Assembly: GCA_964487845.1 (NCBI GenBank) | Contig: CAZASK010000002.1 | Location: forward strand, 1 to 64,000 | Length of the DNA: 64,000 nucleotides | Source: CAZASK01 sp964487845 | GTDB lineage: Bacteria; Chlamydiota; Chlamydiia; Chlamydiales; FEN-1388 | Direction of reading: 5' to 3' | In this document: piece by piece, positions 34,437 to 41,475 of the stretch | Position numbering within the stretch: position 1 is the stretch's first letter | Layout of the letters: each line of letters opens with the position of its first letter | The notes under the pieces: model-generated | The model's database searches: none | What the model saw: the letters and a program-made list of their open reading frames with translations, nothing else | What the model was told of the DNA's origin: nothing | Program-made: the position numbers and the translations under genes

Positions 34437-34880
34437 TTCTTTTTCTTAAGTCCTTATTTTTTTCTCATGACGCATAAGAGAGAATGAAGGGGGGGTAACT
34501 AAATTTTTTTGATAGCCGACTAACACCATGGCATATTTGGATACCTCAAATCTGGATGAACCTATGTCATACCGTAAACCGATAGACTAACACCCTAGAA
34601 GTTTGTAGAAACGCTCAAAGAAACATTTATTGATTTTCTGGATTATCATAAAAATCAAAAACTGATCATATATCACTCTAAAAAAAATAAATTCATGAAT
34701 ACGCCTTTGTAATGATCATCCTACTCACAACAAAACTGGAGGGAATTGCTGTCATCTTGCTACCACCAATCTGATTTTCACAATCTTGCTATCAACTGAT
34801 AAAACAATGAGTTTCTTGATTTCCCAATAACACTTCTTTCGAAATTTACATACTGCAATCACACTTAGATCAAAGATAAG

Positions 34881-34990
34881 TTATTCACACACCTACACAC
34901 AACAACTCACAACTTATCAACAACGATTCCACAACCCAAACACTCAACAATCATCACACTATTGACATTTCCACAACCCCTAACAACAAC
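34881..34990. other. G-depleted segment with DnaA-box-like words
   Basis: About 110 bp with only two or so G residues on the plus strand, made of repeated CAACA and CACA words. TTATTCACA at 34881-34889 fits a relaxed DnaA-box consensus, and TTATCAACA at 34914-34922 is one mismatch away; two more distant matches (ATTCCACAA, TTTCCACAA) follow. This may be an origin-related, nucleoid-protein or transcriptional feature. The evidence for an origin is weak. Confidence 0.35.
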
Positions 34991-35038
34991 TAGTATTTAT
35001 ATAATTCTATAAGAAGTAGTATTAAGGCTATGTGGGAC

Positions 35039-35067
35039 TTGTTGATGATTTGTTTGTAGGTTATAAA
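35039..35067 (+). promoter_or_regulatory. sigma-70-type promoter upstream of the GlmU-like gene
   Basis: TTGTTG at 35039-35044 and TATAAA at 35062-35067 are separated by 17 bp. Transcription would begin about 40 nt before the ATG at 35115, which itself has GAGG 6 nt upstream. Confidence 0.5.
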
Positions 35068-35114
35068 TTGACGAGTAGGGTATGATCGTGAATGAATGAC
35101 ACACGAGGCGAAAT

Positions 35115-35798
35115 ATGGATCTGTTTTCCCCAGCTACTTATTTTGATATATCAATATTTCCATTCAAAGATCTCTTTGATGGTTGTCAGACGGTTTGGCA
35201 AGTGCTTCAACAAATAGAACCTTATCTAGAAAAAAAAATGTTAGGTTCTCTCGATGCTGAAAAGCAGCAGTATGCTTATTTTGTAAACCCAGAGACCATC
35301 TCTATTGGTGAGGGAACAATCATCGAACCGGGAGCATATATCAAAGGCCCTTGTCTTATTGGAAAAAATTGCCATATTAGACATGGAGCTTATATTCGGG
35401 GAAACGTCATCATAGGCGATAACTGCGTTGTAGGACATGCCACTGAGTTAAAACACTCCATTCTTTTAAACCACGCGCATGCAGCTCATTTTGCATATGT
35501 TGGAGACTCTATCATTGGTGGATACACCAATCTCGGTGCTGGAGCAAAATGTGCGAACTTGCGTTTGAAGGGCGATGAAATTAAAATCTCCCATAATGGT
35601 AACGCAGTTGCAACAGGTCTTCGAAAATTTGGTGCCATCATCGGTGATTTTTGTCAGGTGGGCTGTAATGTTGTATTAAATCCAGGCACACACCTTGGAA
35701 AGCACACTCATGTTCATCCATGCGCTAGTGTTGCGGGTATTATTCCTGAAAGAAGTTTAATTAAAAATGGTTCTGGCATAAGCGTTGTCCCTCAATAA
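35115..35798 (+). CDS. GlmU-like left-handed beta-helix acyltransferase-type protein
   Basis: A 227-residue protein built mostly of hexapeptide repeats forming a left-handed beta-helix: IEPGAYIKGPCLIGKNCHI, IRGNVIIGDNCVVG, IGGYTNLGAGAKCAN and VGCNVVLNPGTHLG. It resembles the C-terminal acetyltransferase half of GlmU but has no N-terminal nucleotidyltransferase domain, only about 60 unrelated residues. Chlamydiae carry such a GlmU-related gene next to a polyprenyl synthase, as here. A role in UDP-GlcNAc supply for lipid A or peptidoglycan is inferred. Confidence 0.85.
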   Translation: MDLFSPATYFDISIFPFKDLFDGCQTVWQVLQQIEPYLEKKMLGSLDAEKQQYAYFVNPETISIGEGTIIEPGAYIKGPCLIGKNCHIRHGAYIRGNVIIGDNCVVGHATELKHSILLNHAHAAHFAYVGDSIIGGYTNLGAGAKCANLRLKGDEIKISHNGNAVATGLRKFGAIIGDFCQVGCNVVLNPGTHLGKHTHVHPCASVAGIIPERSLIKNGSGISVVPQ

Positions 35799-35820
35799 CT
35801 ATCTATAAATAATTGGTTGT

Positions 35821-36750
35821 ATGACATCTTTTTCTAGTAAAAACCAATCTTCTGTAAAACAGGTTGTTGCAGAAGAGTTGATGAAACTTCTTTTGCCTTA
35901 TAAAGAGCGTGTAGATAGCGATATTGCTGCACTCATTCCAAGGATGGGAGAAAAAACAGCTCTTCGCGACGCGTGTGAGTATGCTTTATTAACTCCAGGG
36001 AAGCGATTTAGGCCTGCGATTGTCTGGATGATTGCTAATGCTCTTGGAATGAATCCTCGGGTGAATAAAGCGGCTCTAGCGGTTGAATTTTTTCATACAT
36101 CATCATTGATTGCAGATGACCTTCCTTGTATGGACAATGATGACATCAGAAGGGGGCGTCCAACGGTACATAAAGCCTTTGACGAGGCGGTTGCTCTTTT
36201 GGCGAGTTTTGCGCTTATAGCAGCAGCATTTGAACATACTGCGCAGGCAGCAGTTGATATGAAGCAGTCTTCCGTACTTGCTTTACAAGCTGATGAGGTG
36301 TGTAGAATAGCCACATTTGAGTCTGGAAGAGTAAATGGCATTCTGGGACTTATTGGAGGACAATTTCTCGATCTTTATCCATCAAAAGTAACACACGAGT
36401 CGATTACTGAGATTATTGCAAAAAAAACAGCAACTCTTTTTGAGCTTTCTTTTGTTTATGGATGGATTTTTGGCGGTGGAGATGTAAATCGTTTAGATGA
36501 TGTAAAAGAAGCGGCCCTTCATTTTGGTTTTGCTTTTCAAATCTTGGATGATATTGATGATTTTGAGCAAGACACAAAAGCTGGAAAACAGATCAACTAT
36601 GCCGTGGCATTTGGTATTGATGAGGCGAAGCGAGCTATCCATGACTACACAGAAAAATTTCAAAAAAAACTCAAAGATCTTTGCTTGCATTCACAAGAAT
36701 TAGAGAGGTTGTGCTCATTTCTTTCAAAGATGAGTAATGTGTATATGTAG
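35821..36750 (+). CDS. ispA: polyprenyl (farnesyl/geranyl) diphosphate synthase
   Basis: All-helical trans-isoprenyl diphosphate synthase of 309 residues. The first aspartate-rich motif is DDLPCMDNDDIRRGRPT and the second is FQILDDIDDFEQD, each binding Mg-diphosphate. It condenses IPP with allylic substrates to make the precursor for undecaprenyl lipid or quinones. Chain length cannot be fixed from the sequence. It starts 22 nt after the GlmU-like gene and ends before a strong hairpin shared with recA. Confidence 0.92.
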   Translation: MTSFSSKNQSSVKQVVAEELMKLLLPYKERVDSDIAALIPRMGEKTALRDACEYALLTPGKRFRPAIVWMIANALGMNPRVNKAALAVEFFHTSSLIADDLPCMDNDDIRRGRPTVHKAFDEAVALLASFALIAAAFEHTAQAAVDMKQSSVLALQADEVCRIATFESGRVNGILGLIGGQFLDLYPSKVTHESITEIIAKKTATLFELSFVYGWIFGGGDVNRLDDVKEAALHFGFAFQILDDIDDFEQDTKAGKQINYAVAFGIDEAKRAIHDYTEKFQKKLKDLCLHSQELERLCSFLSKMSNVYM

Positions 36751-36761
36751 ATTGTATAAGG

Positions 36762-36791
36762 GGTATGAAGAGTTGAAAAACTCTTCATACC
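36762..36791. terminator. bidirectional hairpin between ispA and recA
   Basis: A perfect 13-bp stem (GGTATGAAGAGTT, loop GAAA, AACTCTTCATACC) lies between the convergent ispA-like and recA genes. No long T-tract follows on either side, so it may act as a weak intrinsic terminator or an mRNA 3' end stabiliser. Confidence 0.7.
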
Positions 36792-36799
36792 ATCTCAGT

Positions 36800-37879
36800 T
36801 TATACTTCAGCTAATTCAGAGTCGACTGCGGTTTCTTGGACGTGAGCATCAAGATTTTTTAAGAGAGTGATTGGGTTTTTCTCTTTACACACTTGAATGA
36901 CATTACTTTCAATTTCATCTAAGAGTTTTTGGTTTTTCTTTAATTCATCGCGAACAGCATCTCTACCTTGCCCTAGGCGTTGATTTTTGTAGCTAAACCA
37001 TGCACCTTTTTTATCTACCACGTTTAGATCTGCCGCAAGATCTAAGATCGACCCAGCACGTGAGATACCCTCATTAAAGAGAATATCAAATTCAGCAACT
37101 TGAAAAGGGGGGGCTACCTTATTTTTTACCACTTTTGCTTTTACTCGGTTACCTACTTCACTGTTATCTGCACCTTTAATACCAGTTATTCTTCTTAAAT
37201 CAATACGCACGGACGCATAGAATTTTAAAGCACGTCCACCAGTTGTTACCTCTGGATTACCATATACTACACCGATTTTTTCACGGATTTGGTTGATAAA
37301 AATGGCCGCAGTATTACTTCTTGAGAGTGTCGCTGTTAGTTTTCTGAGAGCTTGTGACATCATCCGCGCCTGAAGGCCCATAAATGAGTCGCCAATTTCA
37401 CCCTCCAACTCAGCTTTTGGAATAAGGGCAGCTACAGAGTCTACAACGATAAGATCGATGGCATTTGAGCGAGCGAGAGCGTCTGCTATGTTGAGAGCCT
37501 CTTCACCGTTATCAGGTTGGCATATCAGGAGGTTATCGATGTTTACACCAATACGGGTAGCATAGCTTGGATCAAGTGCGTGCTCAGCGTCTATATATGC
37601 TGCAACACCACCGGCTTTCTGCACGTTCGCCACTATGTGGAGGGCTAGTGTGGATTTTCCTGAGGATTCAGGACCAAAGATTTCACTAATTCTACCTTTG
37701 GGAATGCCACCAATTCCAAGAGCTAGATCCAATGTGATAGCACCTGTTTTAATAGCAGCAATTTCTCTTGATTGAGAATGCTTTCCCAAAGTCATTATGG
37801 AGCCATCTCCAAACTGTTTTTTGATCTGACTTACTGCAAGATCAAGTGCTTTTTTTCGTTCAATATCTTGTTGTGCCAT
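36800..37879 (-). CDS. recA: RecA recombinase
   Basis: Strand-exchange ATPase for homologous recombination. The P-loop is GPESSGKSTLAL, the Walker B region is LIVVDSVAALIPKAELEGE, and L2-type residues are in the segment AIFINQIREKIGVVYGNPE. I start at the ATG giving MAQQDIERKKA (359 residues), with AGGAGG 11 nt and GAGG 2 nt upstream; the longer open frame adds 16 codons. It works with the RecBCD operon in this window. A 10-bp inverted repeat lies in the spacer upstream. Confidence 0.98.
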   Translation of the reverse strand: MAQQDIERKKALDLAVSQIKKQFGDGSIMTLGKHSQSREIAAIKTGAITLDLALGIGGIPKGRISEIFGPESSGKSTLALHIVANVQKAGGVAAYIDAEHALDPSYATRIGVNIDNLLICQPDNGEEALNIADALARSNAIDLIVVDSVAALIPKAELEGEIGDSFMGLQARMMSQALRKLTATLSRSNTAAIFINQIREKIGVVYGNPEVTTGGRALKFYASVRIDLRRITGIKGADNSEVGNRVKAKVVKNKVAPPFQVAEFDILFNEGISRAGSILDLAADLNVVDKKGAWFSYKNQRLGQGRDAVRDELKKNQKLLDEIESNVIQVCKEKNPITLLKNLDAHVQETAVDSELAEV

Positions 37880-37943
37880 AACCTCTTTTTCCTCCTGAAG
37901 GTAAGTGTTAGAAGGTACTAGATACATGACATTTCGGTAAAGA

Positions 37944-37972
37944 GTTTTCTATAGAATGTTTGTATAGAAAAC
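37944..37972. promoter_or_regulatory. inverted repeat in the recA/effector divergent spacer
   Basis: GTTTTCTATA at 37944-37953 and its exact complement TATAGAAAAC at 37963-37972 are separated by 9 bp. The arrangement looks like a repressor site for the divergent genes. A TATAAT follows at 37975-37980 on the plus strand and another near 38010. It does not match the LexA or the Bacillus SOS box consensus. Confidence 0.45.
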
Positions 37973-38058
37973 ACTATAATCAAAATGGTAAAAAAAGTTT
38001 AAATAGTGTATAATCTTTGTTGTATTTGTAAAAATAAATTACAAAACAATTGGTTGTT

Positions 38059-39561
38059 ATGAATTCTTTATGTTTTTCTAGTGTAGATTTTATCCCTAGT
38101 CAAGTGGGTGAGGTGAGAGGGTCGGTAGGACAAAGGTGGGAAGACGGGTTAGTTAAAAAAAATAATCTCATTGTGTTTGCAGATAAAGAATTTAAATCAC
38201 TTCCGGAATCGGTACAGCTACAACTTTTACTAACTTCTCAAGAAAAGAAAGAATTTGAATATTCTCACTTATCGATAGGTGATCTTGCTTTATTTTTTAG
38301 AGTAATAGATGCCTTTTACTATGCAACTATATCAGACCCACTTGCCATAGACGTAAGTGCTCCACGAAACTACATAATCTCTTCTATCATAAAGGCTTGT
38401 TTTAAAGATCCAGGATTTGTTGAGCGCTATATTTCTGAATTAAAACAGCAAAATGAATTTCAAAAAAGCAACGAGTTAAAAAATCACATCACAACGCAGA
38501 TTCATGAATTAATTAAATTTTTCAATGTTGCTGATGAGTTGCGTTCTCAAAATAAACAAACCCTTTTTGATAAATTTGTGGGTATGTTTGATAGAGATCA
38601 AAAACTGTCATCATCAGAGATGGGTAAAGCATTACAAATAGCGCGTCAGTTACATAATTTTTCGTACAGAGATAATGAAGTTTTTTCAAAATCAGCACCT
38701 TATTATGAACTAGGTGATTATGGTTGTCCGCTTGAAGTGTACCAATCACTAAAAAAAATATTTGGGAAATTAGGTGAAAATCATTCGGTCGGTTTACAGA
38801 CATATCATGCATATAAAATACCAAGCAAATGGCCTCCTGAAAAGCCGCTTCAACTTGTTGCGGATGAAAAGACGAATATTTTAAGTGATGGAAATCGAGT
38901 GTATTTAGTCCTTCCAATACATAAGAATAGAAATCATTTTATAGCAGCAGCATACCACCCTGGTATTAAGCAATATGTTTTATGTGACAACATGAATCAA
39001 GACTTTGAAATTATTGAGCACTCATCGGGCGAGGTCTACACCTGGGATAATGATTTTGTTAAGCGTCATATAGGAAGGGATATCAATGCTGAGGTTATGC
39101 AGTTTGCTCTTACAATGAAAAAAGAGGGCTATGAAAAAATTAAAAGCACGCGTGAGTGGGAGAATTTTAGTTGGAAGATGCCAGAGTGGTCGAATAACAA
39201 TTGTTATTTAGCAGCTGGATGGTTGATCGCAAATTATGAAAAAAATGTCTGTGAAATATTAGATGCCACCACTCAAAAATCACAAACATCTACACTCATT
39301 GATTTAACGGATGACGAGTCAATTGAAAAGCCTCAAATCATTGATCTAACCAATAGTGAGCTACATGATGTATTGCCAAATCATATAACAAATAGAGATG
39401 TAAATACAAACAAAGTGCATAAAGCTCCTGTTTGGTTATCAGTTAAAGATTGGTTTGAATGTATAGGAAAAGGGCTGGGTTTTATGATATCAGGTGGAGT
39501 CAAGCTGATCACACTTCCTGTTACAGTTTTCACTTACCTTAAGAACTCTTTGTTTCGATAG
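38059..39561 (+). CDS. candidate secreted Ulp1/C48-like cysteine protease with two SUMO-interacting motifs
   Basis: A 500-residue protein; I start at the ATG (MNSLCFSSVDF), three codons after a TTG. The core is consistent with clan CE proteases (Ulp1, SENP, ChlaDub type): His293 in NRNHFIAAAYH, Asp310 in YVLCDNM on the following strand, and Cys382 in WSNNNCYLAAGW. The classical Gln before the Cys is not obvious. Directly after the domain come two matches to the SUMO-interacting motif: LIDLTDDE (residues 413-420) and IIDLTNSE (427-434), each a hydrophobic core followed by acidic or serine residues. The last 45 residues contain a hydrophobic stretch (MISGGVKLITLPVTVFTYL) that may anchor it in a membrane. 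No Sec signal is present, fitting type III secretion. Its base composition looks richer in A+T than its neighbours. The fold assignment is by eye and needs confirmation. Confidence 0.75.
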   Translation: MNSLCFSSVDFIPSQVGEVRGSVGQRWEDGLVKKNNLIVFADKEFKSLPESVQLQLLLTSQEKKEFEYSHLSIGDLALFFRVIDAFYYATISDPLAIDVSAPRNYIISSIIKACFKDPGFVERYISELKQQNEFQKSNELKNHITTQIHELIKFFNVADELRSQNKQTLFDKFVGMFDRDQKLSSSEMGKALQIARQLHNFSYRDNEVFSKSAPYYELGDYGCPLEVYQSLKKIFGKLGENHSVGLQTYHAYKIPSKWPPEKPLQLVADEKTNILSDGNRVYLVLPIHKNRNHFIAAAYHPGIKQYVLCDNMNQDFEIIEHSSGEVYTWDNDFVKRHIGRDINAEVMQFALTMKKEGYEKIKSTREWENFSWKMPEWSNNNCYLAAGWLIANYEKNVCEILDATTQKSQTSTLIDLTDDESIEKPQIIDLTNSELHDVLPNHITNRDVNTNKVHKAPVWLSVKDWFECIGKGLGFMISGGVKLITLPVTVFTYLKNSLFR

Positions 39562-39580
39562 GATTGTTTATTTAGGCTCT

Positions 39581-40864
39581 CTATAGAATTGGAGAGCCGT
39601 CTTTATATTCAACACGGTTGATATAGTTGCCACTACTATCAAAAAAAGTGGCAGTTCCGGTGCCATTGATAATACGCGAATAGGGAAGCCTTTCACCTTT
39701 TTTGAGATAATCACCCTTCACAAGACGCTCTTTATCATATTCCTCTACGAGCATAAGGCTGCCGTCCATATACCAGGCGGTAAGTATACCTTGTTTTTTG
39801 TTTTGAGACATCTCTCTTTGACTCTCTTGGGCCCCATTGTGATACCATGTTTTTACTGTACCATTTATTTTTCCATCCTCCCATTCAATGGAAAGTTTTG
39901 GAGTATGTGTGTCAGGGTAGTAAAAAATCTCTGGTCCATGTTTTTGCCCATTTTTTATATAGTATGTACAGTGTATAGATTGATTGTTTAAAAGGGTCAC
40001 CATCCCTTCTTGTTTTCCTTTTACATACTCATGCAGTTCAATAGGCTCGATATCATTAAAAATACATTTTGTCCCATTCCCTTCTACAATGCATCCCACT
40101 CGTTCATTTGCCTGTGTAAAGTACTCACCTTCTATGAGAAGATTGTTTTTGTACATTTCGTGGAAGGCAAGTTGTTTGGTATTCCAATACCCACAGGCCT
40201 CACCTTGCTTTTCCCCTAGTATATAGGTCTCTCGTAAGCACAGAGATCCATCAGGATACCACTCCTGCACTGTTCCTGAGATTTTCCCCTTTTCGTAGGG
40301 GATGCACTTGCTACGATTGCCATTTGCATGAAAATAATTTGAAACACCAGTGAGCACTCCCTTATCATACATAATTTCTGCCGTCAATTGTCCATCTTCA
40401 TTCCAAGCCTGGCTTTTCCCTGTCAAACTCCATGTCACTTGAGAAAGTTCATCAATATCCGCATTACCTTCTGCAACTCTTGTCTGCAATTTTTTCTTCC
40501 CATTCTCATGCCATTCCATGTAGAGTCCATGCGCTCTTCCATCCATAACTTCTAGATATTGTTTTATCTCACCATTCGAGTGATATGCTGTAATAATTGA
40601 AAGTGTATGCCCTTGTGGATCTTTTGTAAAAACACGTAATACTTTTTGGTAAGGTTGCGGATCTAAAAAGGAGGTGTGGCTGTACTTTTTTAATCGGTCG
40701 GGACTTCCAATCGTTTCTGTAAATCCATTTCTGTCGATGATGTTAATACTCGAAAGAGTGAGATTTCTTTCTTTTGAAGGGCAAATATTGGTTTGATTTT
40801 TTGGGGTATGATGTACACATGATAAAGAGCAAGCGGTCAAAAATAGGAAAACAAATAACAGCAT
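39581..40864 (-). CDS. MORN/YwqK-repeat lipoprotein
   Basis: Begins MLLFVFLFLTACSLSC with a proper lipobox (LTAC), so it should be lipid-anchored. The remaining 400 residues consist of about nine to ten repeats of the YwqK/MORN type, each with a core like G-x-W-YHNG-x-x-x-x-E (examples: HSNGEIKQYLEVMDGRAHG, WHENGKKKLQTRV, WYMDGSLMLVEEY). Such repeats form antiparallel strands and often bind partners at surfaces. It starts one base into the stop of the upstream PilN/O-like gene (TAATG), so it belongs to that operon. Its job is unknown; a pilotin or envelope accessory of a secretion system is one possibility. Confidence 0.85.
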   Translation of the reverse strand: MLLFVFLFLTACSLSCVHHTPKNQTNICPSKERNLTLSSINIIDRNGFTETIGSPDRLKKYSHTSFLDPQPYQKVLRVFTKDPQGHTLSIITAYHSNGEIKQYLEVMDGRAHGLYMEWHENGKKKLQTRVAEGNADIDELSQVTWSLTGKSQAWNEDGQLTAEIMYDKGVLTGVSNYFHANGNRSKCIPYEKGKISGTVQEWYPDGSLCLRETYILGEKQGEACGYWNTKQLAFHEMYKNNLLIEGEYFTQANERVGCIVEGNGTKCIFNDIEPIELHEYVKGKQEGMVTLLNNQSIHCTYYIKNGQKHGPEIFYYPDTHTPKLSIEWEDGKINGTVKTWYHNGAQESQREMSQNKKQGILTAWYMDGSLMLVEEYDKERLVKGDYLKKGERLPYSRIINGTGTATFFDSSGNYINRVEYKDGSPIL

Positions 40865-41475
40865 TATGGATATTCTCGTTTTATTAATTTAAGGGAAAGG
40901 GAAAAAGATTCATGAATTGGGCCTTTCTTCCTTTCTAGTTTACAATCAGAAATAATAAGATGGGGTCTTTTTGGAGGGGGTTGATTTGATCCAATGGTAA
41001 CTCCTTCGATACGTGATAAAATAAGCGCAAGATCATTTGAATCAACTTCTACAGGCTTTGCCATTGTTTCTAAAGTTTCATTAAAATGCGCGTAGTGTTT
41101 GATAGGGCCTTCTGCAAACGCAATTTTGTTTTGCCCATTAGTGAGTTGGAGTAATCTTTGTTTTATCTGATTTTCATGAGAATGAAAGCCATGATCAAGT
41201 GATTGCTGTAAATTCGCAATTTCATTTTGCAGAAGAGGTATTTTTTCAATTTCATTATCGATATAAAAATGATCAGCTCCCTTAAATTGTTTCTGTATAG
41301 CTTTATTAAATCGCTCTGAGTGTTGTTTTTTTAACGCATTTTCATACGTCATAGATAATTCATTATCTAAGGCGCTTATTTCTTGCAGGATGTGAGAGGT
41401 ATAAAAATGTGTAATGAGAAGAGGAAGTAATCCTAATAGAAAGAGGTAGAAAACACATCTGTTAAATGGAATCAT
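40864..41475 (-). CDS. PilN/PilO/GspM-like bitopic membrane protein
   Basis: 203 residues. One membrane helix lies near the N-terminus (about residues 7-25, VFYLFLLGLLPLLITHF), followed by a long alpha-helical coiled-coil (about 30-110) and a small C-terminal globular part. This is the plan of PilN/PilO and GspM assembly-platform proteins, but sequence identity is too low to decide. It overlaps the PilM/GspL-like gene by an ATGA junction and precedes the MORN lipoprotein. I infer a part in a type II secretion or pilus-like machine. Confidence 0.65.
   Translation of the reverse strand: MIPFNRCVFYLFLLGLLPLLITHFYTSHILQEISALDNELSMTYENALKKQHSERFNKAIQKQFKGADHFYIDNEIEKIPLLQNEIANLQQSLDHGFHSHENQIKQRLLQLTNGQNKIAFAEGPIKHYAHFNETLETMAKPVEVDSNDLALILSRIEGVTIGSNQPPPKRPHLIISDCKLERKKGPIHESFSLSLKLIKREYP

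Larger units (their letters stand above)
34259..35114. other. 856-bp intergenic region with tRNA-Pro and G-depleted segment
   Basis: Apart from the tRNA-Pro gene (34362-34436), I see no gene. Segments like the ends of both small element families occur: GGAGGGAATTGC near 34738 (family B-like) and ACTTCTTTCGAAA near 34832 (family A-like), which suggests old insertions. From about 34881 to 34990 the plus strand is almost free of G and contains DnaA-box-like words. The promoter of the next gene closes the region. Confidence 0.6.

Noticed and set aside
34259..35114. Chromosomal replication origin
   Set aside because: Only one good and one approximate DnaA-box-like word are present, with no dnaA, dnaN or skew evidence in the window; kept as a weak finding only.
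37944..37972. LexA/SOS box upstream of recA
   Set aside because: The palindrome does not fit the CTGT-N8-ACAG or GAAC-N4-GTTC consensus, so I list it only as an unexplained inverted repeat.
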